Below are positions 27,083-36,591 of a stretch of 64,000 nt of DNA, one piece after another. Made by a program: the position numbers and the translations under genes. Origin of the DNA: an uncultured bacterium (GTDB lineage: Bacteria > Bacillota > Clostridia > Lachnospirales > Lachnospiraceae); assembly GCA_905214875.1 (NCBI GenBank), contig CAJMNR010000005.1, positions 57,620 to 121,619 of the forward strand. The letters are read 5' to 3'. Numbering within the stretch: position 1 is the stretch's first letter; every line of letters begins with the position of its first letter. A model generated the notes under the pieces. That model searched no databases and was not told where the DNA came from. It saw nothing but the letters and a program-made list of their open reading frames with translations.

Positions 27083-28255
27083 TTAATTCTCCGATACTGT
27101 TTTGCATTTTCCCTTTGATACAGTATTCTTTCTCTTTTGCGGAACGCTGATTAAGATGCACACCATTGCAAGGATGGTTCCAAGCACCATTACGTTCACT
27201 GTCGGATTGAACACTCCTACAACATATAACACATATCCTACAAGAAGTGCTAAAGAATTCAAACCATTCACTACTCCTGGATATTGTGGTATCTGTTCAT
27301 ATAACGTATACATTGTAATCGGCATAGCAATATTAAAGCTTACAAAACCAATTACCGCTACTAACCCTCCGGTCTGAAATCCGGTAAAACAAACTGCAGA
27401 AATTAACATTGCAACGCTACCAACCAACTTGCCGCCAAACTCATCTGCAAGGAATCCTCCAATTGCTTTTCCAAACCCGATACAAAGCGCAGATAAGAAC
27501 AACGTACTTAACGATAATCTCTGAATGATTCCTACATAAGACCTCATAACAATTGCTAGCAGGCAAAGTAAAACCACAACACTATTAAATGAAACCTTGT
27601 CTCTTCCTTCTTCCTTACTCACTGATGGAGACTTTATTAAATTCATACTAACTGCATCACCATATGTAAAGATTCCTGCGAATCCAATCAGCATAAAGCA
27701 AAGAATGGTAAATTCATCAAAGATCTGATTGGCGCCTACATAAGTTCCCATAGAAACTCCCAAGGCACCGGTTCCTATAAACATTCCGCATCTTCCCATT
27801 TTTCCATTGGAATTCGTTAAACTGTCAATTCCTCCTGCCACGTGAAAAAATGCATTGCCTATGGCCAATACTACCAAGATAACGACAAGCCAATCCTTAT
27901 AGGCGATATGTAAAATTCTCTTATTCTCTACTACTAAACTATCACTTACCAACAGCGGGATTCCCGCATTAATCAACAACCCCATCATTACAAGGAAAAT
28001 CCCAATCAATGCTGCTGAGCGATATTTTCTAGAATCATAAATTCTTCCTATTATAAATTGAAGGCCAAACGCCAGTATATTATAAAGAATCAGCCCATTT
28101 TCCATTCCGATCCCGGTATACTTATATACCGAAAACGTTCCAAACAAATAATAAAAGCATGCAAAATCTACGCAAAAATGCATTAGCATATATATAATTA
28201 ACGATAACTTCGTTTTTGTGTTACTACTATGTACTCTACTATCAAAACTCTTCAT
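27083..28255 (-). CDS. MFS-type permease of unknown substrate
   Basis: A 390-residue membrane protein with about 12 segments and MFS-like features (RIYDSRKYRSAALIG loop between spans 2 and 3; a Gly-rich helix HVAGGIDSLTN with a charged residue; GGFLADEFGGKL in the mirrored loop). Long stretches of Cys/Phe/Tyr occur in the early spans. ATG 28255 is chosen over an upstream TTG because GGAGG lies 8 bases before it. It leads an operon of four membrane proteins: this permease, a four-span protein and two micro-proteins. The substrate cannot be deduced. Confidence 0.8.
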   Translation of the reverse strand: MKSFDSRVHSSNTKTKLSLIIYMLMHFCVDFACFYYLFGTFSVYKYTGIGMENGLILYNILAFGLQFIIGRIYDSRKYRSAALIGIFLVMMGLLINAGIPLLVSDSLVVENKRILHIAYKDWLVVILVVLAIGNAFFHVAGGIDSLTNSNGKMGRCGMFIGTGALGVSMGTYVGANQIFDEFTILCFMLIGFAGIFTYGDAVSMNLIKSPSVSKEEGRDKVSFNSVVVLLCLLAIVMRSYVGIIQRLSLSTLFLSALCIGFGKAIGGFLADEFGGKLVGSVAMLISAVCFTGFQTGGLVAVIGFVSFNIAMPITMYTLYEQIPQYPGVVNGLNSLALLVGYVLYVVGVFNPTVNVMVLGTILAMVCILISVPQKRKNTVSKGKCKTVSEN

Positions 28256-28397
28256 GAAGTAATCCTCCAACGCTCTTCCTACTCTAATTATAGCATAATG
28301 TACAATTTTTTGTTATTCTTTTTGTTCGTATCTTTCTCAATCACATCTAGCCACTTACAGACGTATCATGTTATAGTAATAAGGAGGAGGTTTGTCT

Positions 28398-28940
28398 ATG
28401 TGTACGTTAATTGAAGATGAATGCTTAAAACTCATTCCCTATACACATGAGGATGACAAAGCTATGTACAAATGTTTAAAAGACAAAGTTACACAGCTCG
28501 GTTTTAACTATATTGCAACCGATTCCTTAGAAAACTTTAGCAAAGTCGACATAGAATTTTATCCGTTCTGGGCTGTTGTAGTACATAAGAAAAGCAATCG
28601 AAAAATAGGATTTTTGCGCCTCTCCCCGTTTGAATCGAATCCTGACTTATCTATCTGGATTCTTAAGCGTTATCGTAAAAAGGGATTTGGAACACGTTCT
28701 TACTATCTAGGGCTATCCTACTGCTTCGAGACACTTAAGCTACCAGAAGTCATTGCGGGCTGCTATGAATACAACGAAGCAAGCCGTCACATACTTTCTA
28801 AGCTTGGCTTTAAACGGTTACCCACATACGACCTCTACGAACGTTCTGTATTTACAGGAAAGAGAATCAAGCAAATGGCCTATAAGTTAGATCAGGCTAC
28901 TTTTCATTCCCTTTCCACACTTAAAAGCTGCGAAAGATAA
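28398..28940 (+). CDS. GNAT-family N-acetyltransferase
   Basis: A 180-residue acetyl-CoA dependent acetyltransferase of the RimJ/RimL type. The acetyl-CoA-binding motif A is seen as RYRKKGFGTRSYYLGLSY (R-x-x-G-x-G), and motif B as VIAGCYEYNEASRHILSKLGF. ATG 28398 is behind AAGGAGGAGG; a TTG two codons earlier would place the site too close. Substrate unknown. Convergent with the condensation-like gene across a shared hairpin. Confidence 0.88.
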   Translation: MCTLIEDECLKLIPYTHEDDKAMYKCLKDKVTQLGFNYIATDSLENFSKVDIEFYPFWAVVVHKKSNRKIGFLRLSPFESNPDLSIWILKRYRKKGFGTRSYYLGLSYCFETLKLPEVIAGCYEYNEASRHILSKLGFKRLPTYDLYERSVFTGKRIKQMAYKLDQATFHSLSTLKSCER

Positions 28941-28968
28941 TAAATACCATCAGCACTTACGCGTTCTT

Positions 28969-29013
28969 TTCAATTGACATTCGAGGCCCTTTGCACTTCG
29001 GATGTCAATTGAA
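28969..29013. terminator. Bidirectional terminator (GNAT / condensation-like gene)
   Basis: TTCAATTGACATTCG and CGGATGTCAATTGAA pair over 15 bp (arms 28969-28983 and 28999-29013). Eight T follow at 29023-29030 on the plus strand. Confidence 0.75.
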
Positions 29014-29028
29014 TTTGAATGCTTTTTT

Positions 29029-30345
29029 TTAGCTTCGATTCCACATATAATTTACTGCCGAGCGAACCATATCTTCAATAATGCGTTCTGAATAATGAAC
29101 CTTATCATAGCGAATACAAAGCATCAATTTTTCATTTACCGTTACGGCTCCTACCGACAAGTCTTCCGTAAATTTTGCTGTTGGTATGAAATACATCAAA
29201 TCTATGTAAAACTCTTCTTCTTTCTTATATACAGTCTCACCTAAATTTTCTACGCCGAGACCTTTTTCCTTCTCCCCTTCATAAAATAAGTGAGCTGCCT
29301 TCTTGCTTGCAGCATTCTCATATTCTCCATATGCGGCAAATGGAATACTTTCTAGCAGTGTTCCATCTAATGCTTTCATTTTTGCCAGTTTTTCATATCG
29401 ATATTTGTCTTTTTCTTTCTCTTTTAGATATCCGTGGACTACCTCGACGTTATCCCAAAAGCTAAGTCCTTGTGAATACTTTTTCAATAACATGACCTGG
29501 CTACTTAGAGGCGCTATTGTCGCACTCTCTTCTTTTTTTCTATGATTAAGCATCACTTCTGTTCGAACTTCGTTATTCCTATGAAAGCGATCAAAGTTAT
29601 ACATCACCGCCAAGAATGCCGTTATTATCGTTGCCGTTACAGACACATGCCGTTCTTCGCAATATGCAAACAATGATTTTGTACTCTTTACATTGATTTC
29701 TTTCATAATCACAGGTTTCTTATGTGTGCGTTTATAACGTGTAAACAACTCTTTATACTCATTTTCTGAAAATGTATGAGCTGATTTTTTCCATTCTCGA
29801 TTCAATGCATTAATTGTAAATTTATCTTTTAAACGTAAGGAAGATTCCACTGGCAAGTCAATTCCATTTCCAATCAATCTTGGAAGTATTGGTTCTGGTT
29901 CTTCCTCGCTATGATTCATATAATATACGAGTTCCTCAAGGAACTGTTGATAACCTTTTGCATCGGAGAGCATAAGGCTTCCTATAATTACGAATAGGCT
30001 CCTTTCTTCCCCTTTGAACACAATCATCCTTAGTAATGGACCATTTACATGATCAAAGGCCGTCTCTTCTTCTTTTTGCAAATAGGCTTCTAGATGGTTT
30101 GCTTCCCCATATGGATAATAAACAGGCTCCACTCTTTTGGCGCTATATAATTGATAAAATGCCTGTTGGTTCTCCTCTCTTTTTATCGTACTCGTAAAGA
30201 TTGGATATTTCCTTATTACCTTCTCTAATGCTTGGCTTACAATTTCTTTTGTAATTCTCCCATGAATTCTTGCTGCCATACTGACATTGTCATTGATAGA
30301 AAACAGATGCCCACGTTCCATAACGATTTGTATTCTATTTTCCAT
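29029..30345 (-). CDS. Condensation-domain-like protein with degenerate HHxxxD motif
   Basis: A 438-residue protein with the fold pattern of CoA-dependent acyltransferases / NRPS condensation domains: N-terminal MAARIHGRITKEIVSQALEKVIRKYPIF, FDHVNGPLLRMIVF, and C-terminal VNEKLMLCIRYDKVHYSERI. At the catalytic place the expected HHxxxDG is SLMLSDAKG, lacking both His, so it is probably not an active condensation enzyme of the normal type. It is a single gene with no NRPS neighbours. Similar stand-alone proteins are annotated as alcohol acetyltransferase-like; a non-catalytic or altered role is likely. Confidence 0.7.
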   Translation of the reverse strand: MENRIQIVMERGHLFSINDNVSMAARIHGRITKEIVSQALEKVIRKYPIFTSTIKREENQQAFYQLYSAKRVEPVYYPYGEANHLEAYLQKEEETAFDHVNGPLLRMIVFKGEERSLFVIIGSLMLSDAKGYQQFLEELVYYMNHSEEEPEPILPRLIGNGIDLPVESSLRLKDKFTINALNREWKKSAHTFSENEYKELFTRYKRTHKKPVIMKEINVKSTKSLFAYCEERHVSVTATIITAFLAVMYNFDRFHRNNEVRTEVMLNHRKKEESATIAPLSSQVMLLKKYSQGLSFWDNVEVVHGYLKEKEKDKYRYEKLAKMKALDGTLLESIPFAAYGEYENAASKKAAHLFYEGEKEKGLGVENLGETVYKKEEEFYIDLMYFIPTAKFTEDLSVGAVTVNEKLMLCIRYDKVHYSERIIEDMVRSAVNYMWNRS

Positions 30346-30569
30346 TTTTACACCCCCGTTTTCCTTTATGTACCTTAAACTGTCATTACTCGCCCTTTCT
30401 ATTATACTGTATTTTCCATTTTTTGTTAACCACGGCTTTTAATTTCTTTTCTTAATTACATTGTTTAAAGATAAAATTAAATCGGATTAGCACGTTTTTT
30501 CACGAATAGAACGAATTACTTCTGAATTATTGCATATATTAGTAATAGTGGTAAAGGAGGGATGCACAA

Positions 30570-30632
30570 ATGTTATTCATCTACAACGAACCTATCTTAT
30601 ACTACCAGCTAAAAATACTATTTCACATTTAA
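30570..30632 (+). CDS. Possible 20-residue peptide gene with its own terminator
   Basis: In the 398-bp gap 30346-30743 an ideal ribosome binding site AAAGGAGGG lies ahead of ATG 30570. The frame is 20 codons, rich in aromatic and Ile/Leu residues (MLFIYNEPILYYQLKIL and on), and is followed by a hairpin terminator at 30679-30712. This could be a leader/regulatory peptide or small hydrophobic peptide. No homolog is recognised. Confidence 0.4.
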   Translation: MLFIYNEPILYYQLKILFHI

Positions 30633-30678
30633 ATTATGATGATTCCGATAACTAAGTACAAGCTTTACTGAACATATA

Positions 30679-30716
30679 AAAGCCTACAAAGTATATTTAC
30701 TTTGCAGGCTTTTTCA
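30679..30716 (+). terminator. Terminator after the small peptide frame
   Basis: AAAGCCTACAAAGTA and TACTTTGCAGGCTTT form a 15-bp stem (one mismatch) with a 4-nt loop and T-run on the plus strand; can also serve the minus-strand direction. Confidence 0.75.
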
Positions 30717-30743
30717 TATGAATGGATTATCATTTATGAAATT

Positions 30744-32237
30744 TTACTCTGTATCAACTTTATATGTTGCTAACTTCTGAACCGTTTCCTCTACTCGGTT
30801 CATTCGTTCACGGAAAGTCTCCATTCGTTTTACACTAACGTCACTTATCTCAAGCGCTTCCTCAGTTCTTGAGTTTATTTCTTCACTCGTTTCACACAAA
30901 GTTTGTACACTTTCCACGATCCGTTCATTGGAACTATGCACATCATTCATCTGATCGCTTACCATCTTAATGGCATTATTAAGTTCTTGAATCTTTTCTT
31001 GAACATTTATAAAACTTTGGCTAGTCTCATGTATCAGTTCACTCTGTTCTTTTGATGTTTCTACTGTTCCCTCTACTTTCTCAGAAACAGACTTTGCTTC
31101 CAATACTAATGCATCGAGAATGCTTGTGATATTCTCTGTTGCTGTTTTGGTTTGATCTGCTAATTCACGAATCTCATCTGCTACTACCGCAAAACCTTTC
31201 CCAGCTTCTCCTGCTCTTGCTGCCTCAATAGATGCATTTAAAGCTAGTAAATTGGTCTGGCTTGATATGCTAAGAATAATATCTGTGATATTTCTTACTT
31301 CGATTGATTTCTGCTGCAACTGTTGCGCAGCAAGGATCATTGTATTTCCTGCATCTAATGATGTTTTCGCTGTCTGATTTAATTTATCTACGTTTTCTAC
31401 TCCTGTATCAATCATATCAGATGCAATTGCAGTGATATCCGCAATACTCGTAGTCTTCTTATATGTTTCATCAATGGTGTGCTGTATCGAGCCTGTCATT
31501 TTAGTTTGTTGATCCACTGCTCTTACAGAAGATGCGGTATTGCCTATGATATTATTCAATGTATCGTTAATAGTACAGTTAGTTTTATAAATCTCATCCA
31601 AGTCGATACGCGTGCCTTCTACATCGCTTAAAATCTTTTTTGCATGATTCACAACTTCTGATGCCATTTCCTGCTGACATTCGGCACTAATCTGTACTAT
31701 TTCCTTTTTCTCATTATTAAACTGGATCATTAACCTATTTGAAATAATTGTGCAAACACAGGTAAGCATAGAGACAATAAACTCTATCATAACAGACTCC
31801 AATACTAATGCCACTGCCTCTGCTTTCGCAACAATAGTTCCAATCAATATGATATTAGCGATCAGTTGAATTATCGCAACCGAATTCACTAGACGTGCAT
31901 CACTAAACAAAATAAGTACAATCAAAATAGGTATTATAAATGGATATGTTGTATTCGATCCTCCATTTGTTAATAACGTATATACATATAAAAAAGTATA
32001 TATATAAGTTATCGCATACATAGCTATTTTTGTTTCACCCTTAAACTTGTAAATTGCAATATCTCCAATAAATGAAATTATAAACATCGCAATCCCTAGT
32101 TTTATTAATGTGGGATTCGCTTGATTATATTCCATATTTTGTAACAATGTGATCATCCCCACCATATTAAAAAACATTGCTACCAACACAGCTATCAATA
32201 ATACGCGATTTGCTCTTTTCAGCTGCTTATTAGTCAT
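30744..32237 (-). CDS. Methyl-accepting chemotaxis-like receptor with multi-span membrane sensor
   Basis: A 497-residue signal transducer. The N-terminal third has about six membrane segments (residues about 8-190) rather than the usual two flanking a periplasmic domain. The remainder is a MCP signalling coiled coil with the invariant hairpin ISSQTNLLALNASIEAARAG and GKGFAVVADEIRELADQT. It has no HAMP domain that I can see. It has no CheR pentapeptide. Start at ATG 32237 behind GGAGGAAGAAACT. Ligand unknown; sensing a membrane signal is a reasonable guess from topology. Confidence 0.9.
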   Translation of the reverse strand: MTNKQLKRANRVLLIAVLVAMFFNMVGMITLLQNMEYNQANPTLIKLGIAMFIISFIGDIAIYKFKGETKIAMYAITYIYTFLYVYTLLTNGGSNTTYPFIIPILIVLILFSDARLVNSVAIIQLIANIILIGTIVAKAEAVALVLESVMIEFIVSMLTCVCTIISNRLMIQFNNEKKEIVQISAECQQEMASEVVNHAKKILSDVEGTRIDLDEIYKTNCTINDTLNNIIGNTASSVRAVDQQTKMTGSIQHTIDETYKKTTSIADITAIASDMIDTGVENVDKLNQTAKTSLDAGNTMILAAQQLQQKSIEVRNITDIILSISSQTNLLALNASIEAARAGEAGKGFAVVADEIRELADQTKTATENITSILDALVLEAKSVSEKVEGTVETSKEQSELIHETSQSFINVQEKIQELNNAIKMVSDQMNDVHSSNERIVESVQTLCETSEEINSRTEEALEISDVSVKRMETFRERMNRVEETVQKLATYKVDTE

Positions 32238-32373
32238 AGTTTCTTCCTCCTTATTAATCTGAATTTCCAAAATTCACAAATAGTCTACCATGTATTTCTA
32301 TATATTTCTACATATTTCAGCATTTCTATCGCTTAATAATTAATTATAATCAATAAGGCACTATGACAAGCAA

Positions 32374-32424
32374 AAAATAAAAGAGGATAGGCCTCTTTTT
32401 TTGGGGCTTATCCTCTTTTATTTT
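32374..32424. terminator. Terminator between MCP gene and lepA
   Basis: AAAATAAAAGAGGATA-G and its complement CTTATCCTCTTTTATTTT pair over about 16 bp (32374-32390 and 32407-32424). The loop also contains a T-run. On the minus strand it follows the lepA stop at 32476. Confidence 0.75.
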
Positions 32425-32475
32425 CTTAAGCACTGGATTCTATTCTGAATGAATCATTAAAAATGTGCTCTATGC

Positions 32476-34290
32476 TTATTTATCGTCGAGTTTAAGAACA
32501 CTCATAAATGCCTTTTGTGGAATTTCAACGTTACCAACCTGACGCATACGTTTCTTACCTTCTTTTTGTTTTTCAAGAAGCTTACGTTTACGTGAGATAT
32601 CACCACCGTAACATTTTGCTAATACGTCTTTACGCATAGCCTTAACTGTTTCACGGGCAATAACTTTAGAACCGATTGCAGCCTGAATTGGAATTTCAAA
32701 TAACTGTCTAGGAATTTCTTCTTTTAATTTTTCGCACATCTTACGTCCACGTTCGTATGCAGTATCTGCATGAACGATAAAGGAGAGTGCATCGACTTCT
32801 TCTTTATTAATTAAGATATCAAGTTTTACAAGGTTCGAACGAACGTAACCCTTCATTTCATAATCAAAAGAAGCATATCCACGGGATCTTGATTTTAAAG
32901 CATCAAAGAAATCGTAGATAATTTCATTTAAAGGAAGTTCATATTTTAATAATGCCCTTGTCTCTTCCATGTATTCCATACCAAGATAGATACCACGGCG
33001 TTCCTGGCAAAGACTCATGATTGCACCAACGAATTCTGTTGTAACCATGATTTCTGCACTTACCATTGGTTCTTCCATGTAATCGATTTCACTTGGATCT
33101 GGTAAGTTACTTGGATTTGTTACTTCAACTACGCTTCCGTCTGTCTTGATTACTTTATAGATAACGGATGGCGCTGTTGTTACAAGGTCAAGATTGTATT
33201 CACGCTCTAAACGTTCTTGGATGATTTCAAGATGTAATAATCCTAAGAAACCACAACGATAACCAAATCCTAATGCGATGGATGTTTCTGCTTCGAATTG
33301 TAACGCAGCATCATTTAACTGTAATTTTTCAAGAGCATCACGTAAGTCTCCGTATTTCGCTCCATCTGCTGGATATAGACCACAGTATACCATTGGATTT
33401 ACTTTCTTATATCCTGGAAGTGCTTCTGCACATGGATTTTCTGCATCTGTTACAGTATCACCTACATGTGTATCCTTAACATTTTTAAGGGAAGCTGTGA
33501 TATAACCAACCATACCAGCGCTAAGTTCATCACATGGAATGAATTGGCCAGCACCAAAGATACCAACTTCGACAACTTCTGCTTCTGCTCCTGTTGCCAT
33601 CATCCTCATCTTTGTACCTTTTTTTACTTTTCCATCGAATACACGACAGAATACGATAACACCTTTATACGCATCAAATAATGAGTCAAAGATTAATGCC
33701 TTTAATGGCTCTTCTGCTTTTCCGCTTGGTGCTGAAATCTTAGATACTATTTGTTCTAATACGTCTTCAATACCAATGCCTTGTTTTGCGCTGATTCTTG
33801 GTGCATCATGTGCTTCTAATCCGATTACGTCTTCGATTTCCGCAATTACACGGTCTGGATCTGCACTTGGTAAATCAATCTTATTGATAACAGGCATGAT
33901 ATCAAGGTCATGATCAAGTGCTAAGTACACATTGGCAAGTGTTTGCGCTTCAATACCTTGTGCTGCATCCACTACTAAGATTGCACCTTCACAAGCTGCT
34001 AAGCTTCTTGATACTTCGTAATTAAAATCGACATGTCCCGGAGTATCGATTAAGTTAAAGATATACTCCTCGCCATCATTTGCTTTATATACAATACGCA
34101 CTGTTTGTGCCTTAATTGTTATTCCTCGTTCACGCTCTATGTCCATGTTATCAAGCACTTGGGCCTGCATTTCTCGGCTTGTAAGTAAACCTGTTTTCTC
34201 AATAATACGGTCTGCCAAAGTAGATTTACCATGGTCGATATGAGCGATGATACAAAAATTTCTAATTTTGCTTTGGTCTATGCTCGACAT
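32476..34290 (-). CDS. lepA: Elongation factor 4 (LepA)
   Basis: A 604-residue translational GTPase that back-translocates stalled ribosomes. G1 AHIDHGKST, the G2 region with RGITIKAQTVR, G3 DTPGHVDF and G4 NKID are present; the LepA-specific C-terminal domain contains RKRLLEKQKEGKKRMRQ. ATG 34290 is preceded by TGGAGG; the alternative eight codons upstream lacks a site. It is divergent from spoIIP. Confidence 0.97.
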   Translation of the reverse strand: MSSIDQSKIRNFCIIAHIDHGKSTLADRIIEKTGLLTSREMQAQVLDNMDIERERGITIKAQTVRIVYKANDGEEYIFNLIDTPGHVDFNYEVSRSLAACEGAILVVDAAQGIEAQTLANVYLALDHDLDIMPVINKIDLPSADPDRVIAEIEDVIGLEAHDAPRISAKQGIGIEDVLEQIVSKISAPSGKAEEPLKALIFDSLFDAYKGVIVFCRVFDGKVKKGTKMRMMATGAEAEVVEVGIFGAGQFIPCDELSAGMVGYITASLKNVKDTHVGDTVTDAENPCAEALPGYKKVNPMVYCGLYPADGAKYGDLRDALEKLQLNDAALQFEAETSIALGFGYRCGFLGLLHLEIIQERLEREYNLDLVTTAPSVIYKVIKTDGSVVEVTNPSNLPDPSEIDYMEEPMVSAEIMVTTEFVGAIMSLCQERRGIYLGMEYMEETRALLKYELPLNEIIYDFFDALKSRSRGYASFDYEMKGYVRSNLVKLDILINKEEVDALSFIVHADTAYERGRKMCEKLKEEIPRQLFEIPIQAAIGSKVIARETVKAMRKDVLAKCYGGDISRKRKLLEKQKEGKKRMRQVGNVEIPQKAFMSVLKLDDK

Positions 34291-34390
34291 TTTTTTCCTC
34301 CATAATTCGATCATTCACTGTATTATAGCATACAAGCCCCTTTCAGACAAGATTGAGTCTGTATTACTATGTATTTCTTCCGTTCACTAG

Positions 34391-34418
34391 TTATATTTCT
34401 TCAACTGTAGCATATATT
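34391..34418 (+). promoter_or_regulatory. Possible sigma-E-type promoter of spoIIP
   Basis: TTATATT (34391-34397) and CATATATT (34411-34418) resemble the sigma-E -35 ATATT and -10 CATACA-T elements with about 13 bases between, about 50 bases ahead of the gene. SpoIIP is a mother-cell gene in Bacillus. By-eye match only. Confidence 0.35.
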
Positions 34419-34465
34419 TTCCTAGGACTTTTTAAGCATCTAGGAAGGGAGGGATTTATACACCA

Positions 34466-35773
34466 GTGAAGTGGCGTAAAAACATGCATTTCATACAACT
34501 TCTGATAAAAAGCGGTATTATTCTCGTTTCCATCTACATCACGATCCTTCTTGGTTATATATTTGTAGGTAAAGACGTTCGACAAGATGCTACATCGATA
34601 ATTTCCTCCACCTTTGGGCGAATCGCTAATGCGATTTATTGCACAAACTCAAGTACCCTTTCCTGCCAGCTTGAAGATCAGGATTCACTTTCAAGTGAAC
34701 TTTTTAACTCTGCCGTGGCCTCTCCTGTTCTTAAGTATGTCCAATCCAATGGGACAGTTCCTGCGACCACGAATCCTTCAAGCGAGTCCCTTGTAATACA
34801 TATGACAAATGATTCTACTAATATACGTGCCCCAAATGAAGGCGACCTATTAGCAGCATCCGATGATGATTTACAGCCGGCAGCCGAGACTTTATCCTCT
34901 TATGACAACATTTATTTTGAAGACGAATACGATCCTGAAGCTGCTTTTGCATCCCATGAACTATCTTCAAGTGCGAAGCAAACTCTAATTCAGAATACTA
35001 AGATGATTTCAAAACTTACTACCTCACTTGACCGAGATTACCTGATTGAGAATTTCTATAAAGTCAATCCATCTTCCGTCATCGACAAAAAAGTATGGAA
35101 TGTTAAAACGATGCTTTCTACGGATCTAACAATAAAGAAAGATTCCTCTAAGCCACAGATTTTGATTTTCCATACCCATGCGCACGAAACATTTGCAGAT
35201 AGCAAATCGGGAGTGAAAAGTGATTCCATCGTCGGTGTCGGTGAAGAACTTGCCTCCGTTCTCAAGAAAAAATACGGGTATAACGTAATGCATTACAGCA
35301 AGCAGTACAACTATAACACAGCTTATAATGAAGCACTTGAAGACCTTAAACGGATTACTAAGGAAAACCCTAGCATTCAGATGATTATCGACTTACATCG
35401 CGATGGTGTTTCTGAAACTTGCAAAACCCATACGGTTTGTACGGTAGACGGCAAAGAAATGGCTCCAATCATGTTCTTTAACGGTGTGTGCAATAACAAA
35501 CAGAGTTCCTTAAACTATCATACCAATCCAAATTTAACAGATAATTTAGCTCTCAGCCTACAAATGAAGTTATACGCTATGAAGACCTTCCCTGAATTTA
35601 CGAAAAAGAACTTTATCAAGAGTTTTCGCTATAACATGCATATGGCAAAGCGCTACACTTTAATTGAAGTTGGGGACAATAACAATACCGTAGAGGAAGT
35701 AAAATCGGCTATGACTCCGCTTGCAGAGATCATTGCTCACGTGCTTTCCACACCAAATGAATATGCTAATTAA
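34466..35773 (+). CDS. spoIIP: Stage II sporulation protein P
   Basis: A 435-residue amidase/endopeptidase of the SpoIIDMP engulfment complex, anchored by one N-terminal membrane segment (residues about 9-28). Conserved catalytic motifs are ILIFHTHAHETFADS, MIIDLHRDGV and YTLIEVGDNNNTVEE, where the His/Glu bind zinc. The Ser/Asn-rich linker of about 150 residues is typical. GTG 34466 is taken as start, though spacing to GGGAGG is longer than usual; ATG 34484 is an alternative. Divergent from lepA, whereas Bacillus has them co-directional. Confidence 0.93.
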   Translation: MKWRKNMHFIQLLIKSGIILVSIYITILLGYIFVGKDVRQDATSIISSTFGRIANAIYCTNSSTLSCQLEDQDSLSSELFNSAVASPVLKYVQSNGTVPATTNPSSESLVIHMTNDSTNIRAPNEGDLLAASDDDLQPAAETLSSYDNIYFEDEYDPEAAFASHELSSSAKQTLIQNTKMISKLTTSLDRDYLIENFYKVNPSSVIDKKVWNVKTMLSTDLTIKKDSSKPQILIFHTHAHETFADSKSGVKSDSIVGVGEELASVLKKKYGYNVMHYSKQYNYNTAYNEALEDLKRITKENPSIQMIIDLHRDGVSETCKTHTVCTVDGKEMAPIMFFNGVCNNKQSSLNYHTNPNLTDNLALSLQMKLYAMKTFPEFTKKNFIKSFRYNMHMAKRYTLIEVGDNNNTVEEVKSAMTPLAEIIAHVLSTPNEYAN

Positions 35774-35883
35774 GCATTCCATTAAGAATATTATAAGAAA
35801 TATTAAGCATTTCCCTCTTTCCTAAATGCACTATGATTTGTTACTATTGTAATAAACCATTACATTAGAAAAGAGGGATTTTT

Positions 35884-36591
35884 TTGAATAAAAAAACAAA
35901 GCTTATGCTTGCCGGCTTCCTAGTCGTCTTTGTCCTCAGCTGTGGAATCGCTTATTATTATCTAGATTATTACAATTTGATTCCCAAAAAAAGTTACAGC
36001 GCTGAACATTTTCAAATTGTTACACTAAAGAGTGACACTGACTTTAACTCCAATGGTATCGATGATTACACAGACCTCTTACTCGGTGCAAGGAAAGATG
36101 CCACTGACCATCCAAAATACGATGGCTCTTATTACGATGGCGGATATCCACCAAATAGTATTGGAGTCTGTACCGACGTTGTTTGGCGCGCCTTTAAAAA
36201 TGCCGGTTATTGTTTAAAGGATATGGTGGATGCCGATATCAAGGCAAACACGGACCAATACCCTGCTGTACATAATTCTCCTGATCCTAACATTGATTTT
36301 CGACGTGTTCCCAACTTAAAAGTCTATTTTTCAAGACATGCTATCTCCCTCACATTAGATACTTCAAAACTGGAAGAATGGCAACCTGGTGACATTGTCG
36401 TATTCAGTTCGACACACATCGGAATTGTATCCGATAAACGTAACAAAGATGGGATTCCTTATCTTATTCATAATTCCGGCCAACCAAACCGTGAAGAAGA
36501 CGGCCTGTTAAAACAAAAAGAAATCACAGGTCACTATCGCTTCGATGCAAGCAAGCTTTCTTCCTCTGATTTAATTGCTTGGCATGATTAA
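35884..36591 (+). CDS. DUF1287 domain protein (predicted NlpC/P60-type cell-wall hydrolase)
   Basis: A 235-residue protein with an N-terminal membrane anchor or uncleaved signal (residues about 6-26) and the DUF1287 domain, which belongs to the NlpC/P60-like superfamily. The likely catalytic Cys lies in NSIGVCTDVVWRAFKNAG and a His in STHIGIVSDKRN; the GHYRF motif is present. TTG start with GAGGGA ahead. It sits between spoIIP and gpr and overlaps gpr at the 3' ends, so a role in spore cell-wall processing is plausible but inferred. Confidence 0.85.
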   Translation: MNKKTKLMLAGFLVVFVLSCGIAYYYLDYYNLIPKKSYSAEHFQIVTLKSDTDFNSNGIDDYTDLLLGARKDATDHPKYDGSYYDGGYPPNSIGVCTDVVWRAFKNAGYCLKDMVDADIKANTDQYPAVHNSPDPNIDFRRVPNLKVYFSRHAISLTLDTSKLEEWQPGDIVVFSSTHIGIVSDKRNKDGIPYLIHNSGQPNREEDGLLKQKEITGHYRFDASKLSSSDLIAWHD

